Shown: positions 22,221 through 32,984 of the stretch, one piece after another
Layout of the letters: the number at the start of each line of letters is the position of its first letter
Numbering within the stretch: the stretch's first letter is position 1
NCBI GenBank assembly: GCA_014360155.1
Contig: JACIYB010000003.1
Coordinates: 1-42,275, forward strand
Reading direction: 5' to 3'
Source: Syntrophomonadaceae bacterium
Lineage (GTDB): Bacteria; Bacillota; Syntrophomonadia; Syntrophomonadales; Syntrophomonadaceae
DNA length: 42,275 nucleotides
Translations under genes and position numbers: made by a program
Notes under the pieces: model-generated
Told to the model about the DNA's origin: nothing
The model's database searches: none
The model's input: the letters and a program-made list of their open reading frames with translations, nothing else

Positions 22221-22612
22221 TTTTTATAACCTCCTAATAAGCAACTTCTTTTATGAAAACTCGTACATATCCTGTTACAGCGCACTACTTTTTTAAAAAA
22301 ATAAGACATCTTAAATGAACGTACTAAATGCGGGCAATTTTATGAACAGAAACTAAAACCAGAAACAGATTTCTTGGTGGGAAAATAAAAAAACAGCAGG
22401 TAAATTCACCTTTCACATAAAACAAAACTCGTCATCCAATTTAAATTCTTTATTTAAGTTTAAAAACAAAGCCGTAATTATGCAAAAATATTTTATTTTT
22501 TCTTCTACGGCACAAATTTGCTGCTCCATTAATATTATTCTATCCTATTCTCGTTTTATTTTAATCTTTTTTCTCAGTAAATAAATAAATTTTAATTAAT
22601 TCCAGTATTATC

Positions 22613-23608
22613 TCAATCCATTTTTAACTTTATGAGATTATTCTTAAATAATGGCTTTTTATCCAGATGATGAATAGCTTCAATATGCCTTATGGTCCCG
22701 GAAGTGCTCCTCATAACTAAGGTTTGTGTAATGGCACGCCGTTGATAATATCTCACCCCTTTAAGCAGGAAAGAATCTGTAATACCAGTAGCAGCAAATA
22801 TTATATCGTCAGACTTTGCCAGTTCGTCTATGGTAAACACTTTCTCTACATTGGCTATCCCCATCTCATGACACCTGCGTATTTCATCTTCAGCTTCTGG
22901 TCCCTCCGGATAAAGCCTGGCTTGGAAATCCCCTCCCAGACATTTCAAAGCAGCCGCTGTGATAACCCCTTCAGGTGCTCCTCCTATTCCCAGCAGCATA
23001 TCTACTCCAGAGTCCTGGTAAGCAGCGGCAACACCCGGCGACACATCTCCGTCCGTGATTAGCTTTATGCGGGCGCCAACCCTCCTGATTTCCTCTATAA
23101 TTTGCTGGTGACGAGGACGATCCAGTATCACTACTGTCACTTCACTCATCAATTTATTTAAAGCCTTTGCTACTTCCCGCAGATTTTCCTTTACTGGAGC
23201 CTCCAAATAAACTCTTCCCCTGCATTCAGGTCCTACGGCAATCTTATCCATATACATGTCGGGGGCATGAAGGAGTGACCCCCTAGGAGCAACAGCTAGT
23301 ACAGAAATAGCTCCGGTAAGGCCTTTAGCCACAATATTGGTCCCCTCAAGAGGGTCAACTGCTATGTCTACCTGAGGGGGGACCCCCGTCCCGACTTTCT
23401 CTCCTATGTACAACATAGGAGCTTCATCCATTTCTCCTTCGCCTATTACTACTACTCCATCGACTGATACCGTATCAAACATAACCCTCATAGCAGTAAC
23501 TGCTGCATCATCAGCAGCCTGTTTATCACCTTTACCCACCCAACGAGCAGCAGCTAAAGCAGCAGCTTCGGTTACCCTCGCGAACTCAAGAGCCAGTTCC
23601 CTCTCCAC
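22613..23608 (-). CDS. glpX: Class II fructose-1,6-bisphosphatase
   Basis: VVIGEGEMDEAPMLYIGEKVG, DIAVDPLEGTN. Confidence 0.97.
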   Translation of the reverse strand: MERELALEFARVTEAAALAAARWVGKGDKQAADDAAVTAMRVMFDTVSVDGVVVIGEGEMDEAPMLYIGEKVGTGVPPQVDIAVDPLEGTNIVAKGLTGAISVLAVAPRGSLLHAPDMYMDKIAVGPECRGRVYLEAPVKENLREVAKALNKLMSEVTVVILDRPRHQQIIEEIRRVGARIKLITDGDVSPGVAAAYQDSGVDMLLGIGGAPEGVITAAALKCLGGDFQARLYPEGPEAEDEIRRCHEMGIANVEKVFTIDELAKSDDIIFAATGITDSFLLKGVRYYQRRAITQTLVMRSTSGTIRHIEAIHHLDKKPLFKNNLIKLKMD

Positions 23609-23627
23609 GCTTAAACCCTCCTATCCT

Positions 23628-24269
23628 CTAAAACGCCTGCCTCCAATCATGCAAAAATTTTTCTATCCCGACATCAGTAAGAGGATGTTTTATCATCTGT
23701 TTAATAATACTGTACGGTATTGTAGCAATATGCGACCCTATTTTAGCAGCTGCAACAGCATGCATAGGATGCCTAATACTTGCAGCAATAACCTCAGAAT
23801 CAATCATATATTGGTCAAAGATTTCTATAATATCGCTCAAAACCGCCAACCCATCATTACCTATATCATCGATTCTCCCTATAAACGGACTCACATAGGC
23901 GGCACCGGCTCTAGCAGCTAATAACGCTTGATTGGCTGAAAAAACCAGAGTCGCATTGGAAGAAATGCCCTTCTGTTTGAGAATATTGATAGCCTGCAGA
24001 CCAGGTTCAGTAACTGGAATTTTTATTACCACATTCGGATGGATTTCTGCCAACCTCTCGGCTTCAATAACCATTCCCTCAACTTCGGCACTTATTACCT
24101 CAGCGCTAACAGGACCATCAACTATTTCACAAATTTCTTTAACAACCTTGAAGTAATCTCTTTTTTCGCGGGCAACTAAAGTAGGATTGGTAGTTACTCC
24201 TGCAAGAAAACCCATATCATTTATTTCTCTTATTTCTTTTATATTAGCAGAGTCAATAAAAATACGCAA
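23628..24269 (-). CDS. Transaldolase / fructose-6-phosphate aldolase family (TalC-like)
   Basis: MRIFIDSANIKEIREIND, GVTTNPTLVAREKR, VIKIPVTEPGLQA. Confidence 0.96.
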   Translation of the reverse strand: MRIFIDSANIKEIREINDMGFLAGVTTNPTLVAREKRDYFKVVKEICEIVDGPVSAEVISAEVEGMVIEAERLAEIHPNVVIKIPVTEPGLQAINILKQKGISSNATLVFSANQALLAARAGAAYVSPFIGRIDDIGNDGLAVLSDIIEIFDQYMIDSEVIAASIRHPMHAVAAAKIGSHIATIPYSIIKQMIKHPLTDVGIEKFLHDWRQAF

Positions 24270-24304
24270 AAATTTTTACCCCCTTAGAATATATTAAATA
24301 CGTA

Positions 24305-24455
24305 ATTCTACTGCTGAAAGTTATAATCTGCTGGTTTAAATGTATAAATATTCGTCGCTTCGCCTTCGCGGGGTGTTGCTTCCATGCTCCGTCAACAGGC
24401 TCCTATATATTTATACATTTAAACAGGTTAACTTGAGGTTTTTGCAGTGAAATCA
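24305..24455. mobile_element. Copy A2 of MITE-like repeat family A, internally deleted
   Basis: Imperfect terminal inverted repeats with shared GTTTAAATGTATAAATAT core; flanked by TACGTA at 24299-24304 and 24456-24461. Confidence 0.8.
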
Positions 24456-24489
24456 TACGTAATTTAAAATCATATCTTTTGTTTAATTT

Positions 24490-25344
24490 TTACGCTTTCC
24501 CTGAACTTCCAAACAGCCTTATTTTGCTGCGAATAATATCGACCGCAGCCTGTCGGGCTGGTCCCAATATCTTCCTGGGATCAATTTCAGAAGGGTTGGC
24601 TTCCAGTTCCCTGCGCATCGCCCATACAAAAGCTTCTCTTATGTTAGTATCGATGTTCACTTTGCGCACACCCAGGCTGATAGCTTTCTTTATGGCCTCA
24701 TCAGGAACACCCGAAGAGCCATGCAGAACAATGGGTATTTTTATAAGGGACTTTATTTTAGCCAAGCGCTCAAAATCCAGCTTGGGTTCGCCTTTATACT
24801 GGCCATGTGCTGTCCCTATAGCAATTGCCAAGCTTTTAACCCCCGTACTTTCCACAAAATATTTCGCTTCTTCTGGATCTGTATACATGGCTTCCTTTTC
24901 ACTTACCGAAACATCATCTTCTGTACCTCCTATTTTCCCAATTTCCGCCTCTACTGATACATCTATAGGTCTAGCAATATCTAGTACTTTCTTAGTCACA
25001 GCAATATTTTCTTCCAAGGACAACGCAGAGCCGTCATACATTACCGAAGTAAAGCCGCTGCGAATACATCTCACAACCTGGTTAAAATCTGTACCGTGAT
25101 CCAGGTGCAGTGCAATAGGCACATCGACTGATTGAGCAGCAAGCTTCACCATTGCAGTTATAAATTCCAATCCCGCGTATTTTATTGCCCCTTGGCTGGC
25201 CTGCATAATTACAGGAGAGTTTTCCTGTTCTGCTGCCTCCATTATTGCCTGAACAATTTCCATGTTATTGGCATTAAACGCTCCTACAGCATATCCTTCC
25301 TTTTCCGCTTTCCACAGCAGCTCATCCACTGTAACCAGTGCCAT
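24490..25344 (-). CDS. fba: Class II fructose-bisphosphate aldolase
   Basis: VPIALHLDHGTDF, SVEAEIGKIGGTED, VLHGSSGVPDEAI; ATG at 25344 behind AGAGGTG preferred. Confidence 0.97.
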   Translation of the reverse strand: MALVTVDELLWKAEKEGYAVGAFNANNMEIVQAIMEAAEQENSPVIMQASQGAIKYAGLEFITAMVKLAAQSVDVPIALHLDHGTDFNQVVRCIRSGFTSVMYDGSALSLEENIAVTKKVLDIARPIDVSVEAEIGKIGGTEDDVSVSEKEAMYTDPEEAKYFVESTGVKSLAIAIGTAHGQYKGEPKLDFERLAKIKSLIKIPIVLHGSSGVPDEAIKKAISLGVRKVNIDTNIREAFVWAMRRELEANPSEIDPRKILGPARQAAVDIIRSKIRLFGSSGKA

Positions 25345-25377
25345 TAATATCACCTCTTAATTCAATATTAGTATGTT

Positions 25378-25749
25378 TCAGGAAATATCTTCCATGATAG
25401 CCTGATTCACCAGTTCTCTAAGGTACATAATATCAAACGGTTTGGTTATACATTTCTTCACTCCTACATCCAAGGCTTTCTTTTTAACATCCATTTCTCC
25501 ATAAGCAGTCATCATAAGGATATATGAATCCCCATGTCTCTCCAAAATCTTCTGGGAAGCTTCTAATCCGTTCATATTGGGCATTTTCATATCCATAAGT
25601 ATTATTTTAGGTAAAAACGCGTCAACTTTTTCAACCGCTTCCTTGCCGTCAGATGCTACATAAACCGTCCATCCATCTCTTTTAAAAAGCTCTTCCAATA
25701 AACGCCTGACCCCTTTTTGGTCATCTACTATTAAAATTTCCCTCTTCAT
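25378..25749 (-). CDS. spo0F: Spo0F-like single-domain response regulator
   Basis: ILIVDDQKGVRRLLEE, ILMDMKMPNMNGLEA, TKPFD; receiver only; next to fba as in Bacillus. Confidence 0.93.
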   Translation of the reverse strand: MKREILIVDDQKGVRRLLEELFKRDGWTVYVASDGKEAVEKVDAFLPKIILMDMKMPNMNGLEASQKILERHGDSYILMMTAYGEMDVKKKALDVGVKKCITKPFDIMYLRELVNQAIMEDIS

Positions 25750-25821
25750 AAAGCCTACCTCCTAAAAGCCCCCACCTTTTATTTCTACAGCTGTATAAAA
25801 TATCCTGCATTTCCGGCAGTT

Positions 25822-26991
25822 TTAACAGTCAATTTCTGGCAATGTTTTTTCTCCCCCTAAATACAGCCTTTTCAAATCTTTTGCAGCCAAAGTCTTTCTT
25901 ACAGGAACCTCAACTTCATCTCCTATTTTCACTTCCACTCCCGGAGGAAATTCAACAAGAGCCATTTGCATAAACACTTTGCCTCTCACGGGATAGTTTT
26001 TCCCGTTGACTTTAACCGAGGGATTAAAGCGAAAAATATTACAATAACTCAGGATTTTTTTTATAATAATCTTCAACAAGTCGATCAAACCAGCAGGTTT
26101 ATTAGCCACTTCGAGAACCAATCCATCATTATAACCCACAGGAACAACCGCCACTTGAGCTTTGTTTTTTAACCGGTAAGTCCTGTAATAACCTAAATAG
26201 CAGCCTCTTTCCAGAGTTCTCAGGGATATAATCCTGCTCTTGAATTTAAAAGGATCTATAAGATTTAAAGGCTGAGAAAAACTTCCTACAGGATACTGCC
26301 CTGTTAGAAGAGTGCCGATTCTAACTGCATCCAAGTGCATATGGGGATATTTCAAAAATATTGCACTGTTTGCACAGTGCCTTACCGGAATCTTTATTCC
26401 CTCTTTTTCCAATTCATTTATTGCTTTCATAAAGCGGTCAAATTGCTTATTAGTATAAGAAGAATTAGTAGATGCCGCTTCTGCCATATGAGTATATATC
26501 CCTTCTATACACACATCAGGATTTTCTTGCAATAACCTGCATACAGGTATAATTTCTTCCTGTTTCAAGCCAAACCTGCCTAAACCGGTATCAACTTTCA
26601 GGTGAACATTAACCGGAATATGCAACTGCCTGCTGACCTTTTCTATTAATTTATTGTCATATGGGGAAGTAATACTTAGAGTAATACGTCTCTCAATTGC
26701 TTCCTTCAGCTGTTCTTCATCTATAACCGGGCTGAAAAGCATAATATTTTCACTTATTCCTGCATTTCGCAACTCAAGAGCCTCATTTAAAAAAGTAACT
26801 GCAAAGAAGTCAACTCCGTTCTTAGATAAAAAACGGGCTACCTCTCCAGCCCCGTGCCCATAGGCATTAGCCTTAAGCACAGCAATAAGCTTTACATCAT
26901 CACTGATTATCTTCTTTATTTCTTCCAGATTATTCTGAATTGCATCGAGATTAATCTCTATCCACTTATCCCCTAATGACCCCTGCACCAA
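25822..26991 (-). CDS. alr: Alanine racemase
   Basis: WIEINLDAIQNNL, AVLKANAYGHGA, HLKVDTGLGRFG. Confidence 0.96.
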   Translation of the reverse strand: MVQGSLGDKWIEINLDAIQNNLEEIKKIISDDVKLIAVLKANAYGHGAGEVARFLSKNGVDFFAVTFLNEALELRNAGISENIMLFSPVIDEEQLKEAIERRITLSITSPYDNKLIEKVSRQLHIPVNVHLKVDTGLGRFGLKQEEIIPVCRLLQENPDVCIEGIYTHMAEAASTNSSYTNKQFDRFMKAINELEKEGIKIPVRHCANSAIFLKYPHMHLDAVRIGTLLTGQYPVGSFSQPLNLIDPFKFKSRIISLRTLERGCYLGYYRTYRLKNKAQVAVVPVGYNDGLVLEVANKPAGLIDLLKIIIKKILSYCNIFRFNPSVKVNGKNYPVRGKVFMQMALVEFPPGVEVKIGDEVEVPVRKTLAAKDLKRLYLGGEKTLPEIDC

Positions 26992-26999
26992 TTTTCCTC

Positions 27000-28076
27000 C
27001 TACCCTCTGCTAATCCTGCGCAAGGACCGGCTTGTTTTGAGATATAACGGCAAGGCTTTGGTCCATAGCCAGTAGAAAAAGGGGGAATAAACCTGATCCC
27101 ATTCACCCACAAATTCAACAAGTTCACCCCGGAACCCCTTCTTAAACCTATATAAACCATAAAGAGGATTTTTTTCATCTAAATCGCCCGATACCCCGCG
27201 GAAATCATAAATCGAACATCCGTTATCGCGGGCCCACCTAATCATCTCCCACTGAAGAAGATGGTTAGGCATCACACTGCGGTACTTATTACTAGATGCC
27301 CCGTAAAGATACCATGCCTTGTCTCCTAAAATTAAGGCCAGTGCGGCTGCTATAACCTGTTCTTCATATTCTGCAAGAAAAAACCGAGCATAACCGTTTT
27401 TCACCATTAAATTCCATATCTGTTCAAAATACTCGTAATCCCTGATTAAAAATCTATCCCTTTCCGCTGTTTCCTTAAGAATAGCATAAAATATTTTTAG
27501 GTCTTCTCTATCCTCTGCTTGTCTAATTTTTACCCCTTTTCTTTCGGCCAGCCTTATATTATAACGGGTCTTAGCCTGCATGTTTTTAAGCAGCTCTTCT
27601 TCTGAAGGAATTATATCAAGTCTAAAAACAAACTTAGGCTGTACCCCCTCAAAATTCAACCCGGTTTCGTTTTTCCTAAAACCGACTTTTTTTAGCGTAT
27701 CTTGGAAAAACCTATTGCTGTTGGCAACATCGGGATCAATTTTCAAAAATATAGCCCCGTAATCCTTCGCTACTCTCTGCGCTCCCTCAAATAACAGCCT
27801 TGACAGTTTTTCGTCCTCTATATCTACCACCGGACCGCGCGGAGAATAAAATATACACTTGTTAATTACGGGAACGGGAATTCTCCTCTTTAATATGAGC
27901 AGTGCACCTCTTATTTCCCCGTTTTCTTCCAGTATCAGCGGCAGCGGGTCCCAACCCGTACTCTTCTTAACCTGCCCCCATTCCCACAACTGCAAAAAAT
28001 GCCCTTTGGGATGAGAAGATATGAAACTATTATAGCGGTCTTTTTCTTTGTTATCGATAATCCTGGTCGTATACAT
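27000..28076 (-). CDS. FemAB/FemX-family peptidyltransferase (peptidoglycan branching, lipid II-dependent)
   Basis: GHFLQLWEWGQVKKSTGW, KTRYNIRLAERKGVKI, YDFRGV, GLYRFKKGFRGELVEFVGEWD. Confidence 0.9.
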   Translation of the reverse strand: MYTTRIIDNKEKDRYNSFISSHPKGHFLQLWEWGQVKKSTGWDPLPLILEENGEIRGALLILKRRIPVPVINKCIFYSPRGPVVDIEDEKLSRLLFEGAQRVAKDYGAIFLKIDPDVANSNRFFQDTLKKVGFRKNETGLNFEGVQPKFVFRLDIIPSEEELLKNMQAKTRYNIRLAERKGVKIRQAEDREDLKIFYAILKETAERDRFLIRDYEYFEQIWNLMVKNGYARFFLAEYEEQVIAAALALILGDKAWYLYGASSNKYRSVMPNHLLQWEMIRWARDNGCSIYDFRGVSGDLDEKNPLYGLYRFKKGFRGELVEFVGEWDQVYSPFFYWLWTKALPLYLKTSRSLRRISRG

Positions 28077-28166
28077 AAGTCTCTCCCTTGCTAACTTTCT
28101 TCCTGCTGGTCTGACTATTATTACCCCTTGGAGCAGCTCCGATTCAAAAAAATAAACTTTCTCAAT

Positions 28167-29954
<1,788 letters not shown>

Positions 29955-30587
29955 TTATTGCATATAATCCAAAACAATCACCTCAGGCTGATCCTTTAGC
30001 TTCTCTTCATTTACTTCTAAATAAGGCATTTTAACTACCTTGTCAAATTTAGCGATGAAAGGCTCTACTGGAGCCAGATTGAAAGAAAGATGCGGTGTGC
30101 CGAAATGCATAGGTATTATTATTTTAGGATCAAGCTGTTTCGCAATTTTAAAGGCTTCCTCTGCATCAATTGTAAAGATCCCTCCAACAGGAAGCAACAG
30201 TATATCGACATTGCCTATTTCATTTACTTGTTCTTGCTCCAGGAGGTGCCCTAGATCTCCCAGATGAACAACATCAATTCCTTCAGCAGATATCTTGTAG
30301 ATTGTATTTGGGCCCCTTTCCTTCCCCCTAGTCTTATCATGAAAAGACGGCACCCCTTTTATCTTGATCTCACCTAAATCAAAAAAACCTTTTCCTTTTA
30401 TCACCTGCGGGCTGCCTGCCAGTACATGTACTGCATTGTGGTCCCAGTGCTCATGGCTTACTGTCGCTATATCAACCTCTTGCTCGAAAACAGCGTACCC
30501 CGACTGCTCATCAAAAGGATCGGTAATTAACTTTTTATTTCCTATCTTAAGCAAAAAAGATGCATGCCCCAACCATCTAATATTCAT
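29955..30587 (-). CDS. Metallo-beta-lactamase-fold hydrolase (UPF0173/UlaG-like)
   Basis: MNIRWLGHASFLLKIGNKKLITDP, VSHEHWDHNA, VVHLGDLGH, PMHFGT. Confidence 0.9.
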   Translation of the reverse strand: MNIRWLGHASFLLKIGNKKLITDPFDEQSGYAVFEQEVDIATVSHEHWDHNAVHVLAGSPQVIKGKGFFDLGEIKIKGVPSFHDKTRGKERGPNTIYKISAEGIDVVHLGDLGHLLEQEQVNEIGNVDILLLPVGGIFTIDAEEAFKIAKQLDPKIIIPMHFGTPHLSFNLAPVEPFIAKFDKVVKMPYLEVNEEKLKDQPEVIVLDYMQ

Positions 30588-30590
30588 AAA

Positions 30591-30824
30591 TTATCCCTCC
30601 TCGCGAATTCGGTTGCTATCGTAATACCAGTAGCCCTCCCCCTGGTACACCAACCTGTTATCCAGATTTAAACGGGTATAAATAGACGTTAAATTGGCAG
30701 AATCTGGGTTTTTACCCATCTTTTCTGCTATTTTGCTAATCAAATCAAAATAATACATGGGTTCTTTTTTTTCCCGCAACACCTCAACTGCCCAATCCGC
30801 CTCACTTTTCTTCCCTTTCCACAT
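30591..30824 (-). CDS. RNA polymerase delta-like HARE-HTH domain protein without acidic tail
   Basis: SEADWAVEVLREKKEPMYYFDLISKIAEKMG..ANLTSIYTRLNLDNRLVYQGEGYW; located between argS and pyrG as rpoE is in Bacillus. Confidence 0.75.
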   Translation of the reverse strand: MWKGKKSEADWAVEVLREKKEPMYYFDLISKIAEKMGKNPDSANLTSIYTRLNLDNRLVYQGEGYWYYDSNRIREEG

Positions 30825-30840
30825 TAATTCCTACCTCCTA

Positions 30841-32526
30841 CTACATCTGCTCTGGAGCGGCAACACCTAACACATCCAGAGCATTTTTTATAGTAATACG
30901 AACAATTTCTACCAGCAGAAGACGCGCATCCTGCAGTCCCCCATTCTTATGCAGGACACGGCAATGGTTATAAAAACTATGAAATAATGCTGCTAATTCA
31001 AGAACATAGCGGGCAATCCTGTGAGGAGCCAGAGTTCTGGCTGCGATACAAATTTCTTCGGGAAAATCAGCCACTTTCCTCAGCAAGCCCAACTCCTCCT
31101 CTTCCTTCAACAACCCAGGGTCTATCTCATTTACAGGAGGCATTCCTATACCTGCTGCCGCGGCCTGTCTAAATATGCTGCAGATGCGGGCATGCGCATA
31201 TTGTACATAGTAGACCGGATTTTCCATGCTTTGTCTTTTAGCCAGTTCGAGATCGAAGTCAAGGTGGCTGTCCGGACTGCGCATAGCAAAAAAGAAGCGG
31301 GCCGCGTCCTTTCCGACCTCTTCTATCAGCTCGTCGAGGGTAACAGTTGTCCCGGTTCGCTTGGACATCCTAACGGCCTCTCCGCCCCGATAAAGCCTTA
31401 CCAGCTGCATTAATAAAATATCCAGCTTTTCTGGATTATAACCAAGAGCCTGTACTGCTCCCTTCATCCGCGCCACATGTCCATGGTGGTCTGCTCCCCA
31501 GACATTAATAACCCAATCAAATCCCCTATCAAATTTATCTTTATGATAGGCAATATCCGCCGCAAAATACGTTGGCATTCCATTGGCCCTTATAACAACC
31601 TCGTCCTTTTCGTCTCCTAATAAGGTAGACTTAAACCACCATGCTCCCTCCTTTTCATAAATATAACCTTTTTCCCGTAAAAAGCTGATTACTTGATCAA
31701 CTTTACCTGAATCATGCAGACTCTTTTCACTAAACCAGACATCATAGACAATGCCGAAATTTTCAAGAGTGTTTTTTATGTAGTTTAATTTTTCTTTTAA
31801 TGCATATTCAACCATGATTTCGCGCCTCTCCTCAGCAGGTAAACGAAGCAGGTCTTTGTCGTATTTTAAAACGATGTTTTTTACAGTATTTATGACATCC
31901 TTGCCGGCATACCCGTTTTCAGGGAAAGGCACGTCATGCCCTGTAAGCTGTAAATAACGAGCCTCAAGGGAATCAGCAAACAATTCGATCTGATTCCCGG
32001 CATCATTAATATAAAACTCCCGCTCCACATCGTACCCAGCCCGCTGCAGTATATTCGCCAGCGTGTCTCCAATGGCTCCTCCCCTTGCATTTCCCATATG
32101 CAAGTCACCTGTAGGGTTAGCGCTTACAAACTCTACCTGTACCCTTAAATTACGCTTCTCATTGTATCCATATTTTTCACCCATATTGCAAACAAGCACC
32201 GGAACCTCATAAAGCCAATCATTACTGAGAAAAAAATTAATAAAACCTGGGCCTGCAACCTCAATTCGGTTTATATGATTCATTTTTTGAGTATCTGCAA
32301 TAATTCGGACTAATATCTCAGCTATTTTCCGCGGAGCCATACGAGCTTCTCTAGCCATCAGCATGGCAACATTACAGGCAAAATCCCCATGTTCTTTCTC
32401 GCGCGGTACCTCAATCGCAAAACAGGGCAGAGATTCAAATTTAATCATATCCCTGTTTTTGGCAGCTTCGAGCCCGTCTATTATTACCTCTCGCAGGAAG
32501 TCTTTCATTTTTTCTATTGGATTCAT
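30841..32526 (-). CDS. argS: Arginyl-tRNA synthetase
   Basis: [25 protein letters not shown] (HIGH-like HMGN), MSKRTGT. ATG 32526 preferred since track start encodes its own SD (AAGGAGG). Confidence 0.98.
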   Translation of the reverse strand: MNPIEKMKDFLREVIIDGLEAAKNRDMIKFESLPCFAIEVPREKEHGDFACNVAMLMAREARMAPRKIAEILVRIIADTQKMNHINRIEVAGPGFINFFLSNDWLYEVPVLVCNMGEKYGYNEKRNLRVQVEFVSANPTGDLHMGNARGGAIGDTLANILQRAGYDVEREFYINDAGNQIELFADSLEARYLQLTGHDVPFPENGYAGKDVINTVKNIVLKYDKDLLRLPAEERREIMVEYALKEKLNYIKNTLENFGIVYDVWFSEKSLHDSGKVDQVISFLREKGYIYEKEGAWWFKSTLLGDEKDEVVIRANGMPTYFAADIAYHKDKFDRGFDWVINVWGADHHGHVARMKGAVQALGYNPEKLDILLMQLVRLYRGGEAVRMSKRTGTTVTLDELIEEVGKDAARFFFAMRSPDSHLDFDLELAKRQSMENPVYYVQYAHARICSIFRQAAAAGIGMPPVNEIDPGLLKEEEELGLLRKVADFPEEICIAARTLAPHRIARYVLELAALFHSFYNHCRVLHKNGGLQDARLLLVEIVRITIKNALDVLGVAAPEQM

Positions 32527-32621
32527 ATTTTTCCTCCTTAACATAATTTTACCTTATATATTTTTTTATATAACGGCAAAACTTTAATTAACACACATCA
32601 TCATAGGGAGGTTACCCTCAT

Positions 32622-32984
32622 ATGCAGCTGCAACCGGGCGAAAAATTGATAATGGCTTATTTCCCTTCTGATACCCAGGCCAACCAGGCCGTAGAAATAT
32701 TGAAACAAAAAGGGTATACAGATATCCAAGTTGACCAAATAACCCGTTTCCCCAAAAGCGGTATGTACAACCGCACCAATTACAGCCTTTCCTCAAAGGT
32801 TCTGGATACCACTGCCTGCGACAGATCTCTCGGTTCCCTTATGGCAGCCGATCCCTCGGTAAGCGGCATGGGAACAGGTTATGATCTGCCTGGTGGAACC
32901 CCCTTTTTGGTTTCCCTGGTAACCGATGAGAGCAAAGTACAAGAAGCTGTTCAGATTCTCAAAGACTACGGAGCAACGGTATAA
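32622..32984 (+). CDS. Small protein of unknown function; only well-supported plus-strand gene
   Basis: ATG preceded by GGGAGG with suitable spacing; N- and C-terminal segments resemble a ferredoxin-like fold (YFPSDTQANQAVEILKQKGY ... VTDESKVQEAVQILKDYGA). Confidence 0.75.
   Translation: MQLQPGEKLIMAYFPSDTQANQAVEILKQKGYTDIQVDQITRFPKSGMYNRTNYSLSSKVLDTTACDRSLGSLMAADPSVSGMGTGYDLPGGTPFLVSLVTDESKVQEAVQILKDYGATV

Noticed and set aside
23406-23921. 171-aa plus-strand ORF spanning glpX and the transaldolase gene
   Set aside because: Crosses two opposite-strand conserved genes; no SD or domain.
24479-25099. 206-aa plus-strand ORF over fba
   Set aside because: Antisense shadow of a highly conserved aldolase gene; Ser-rich translation with no recognisable domain.
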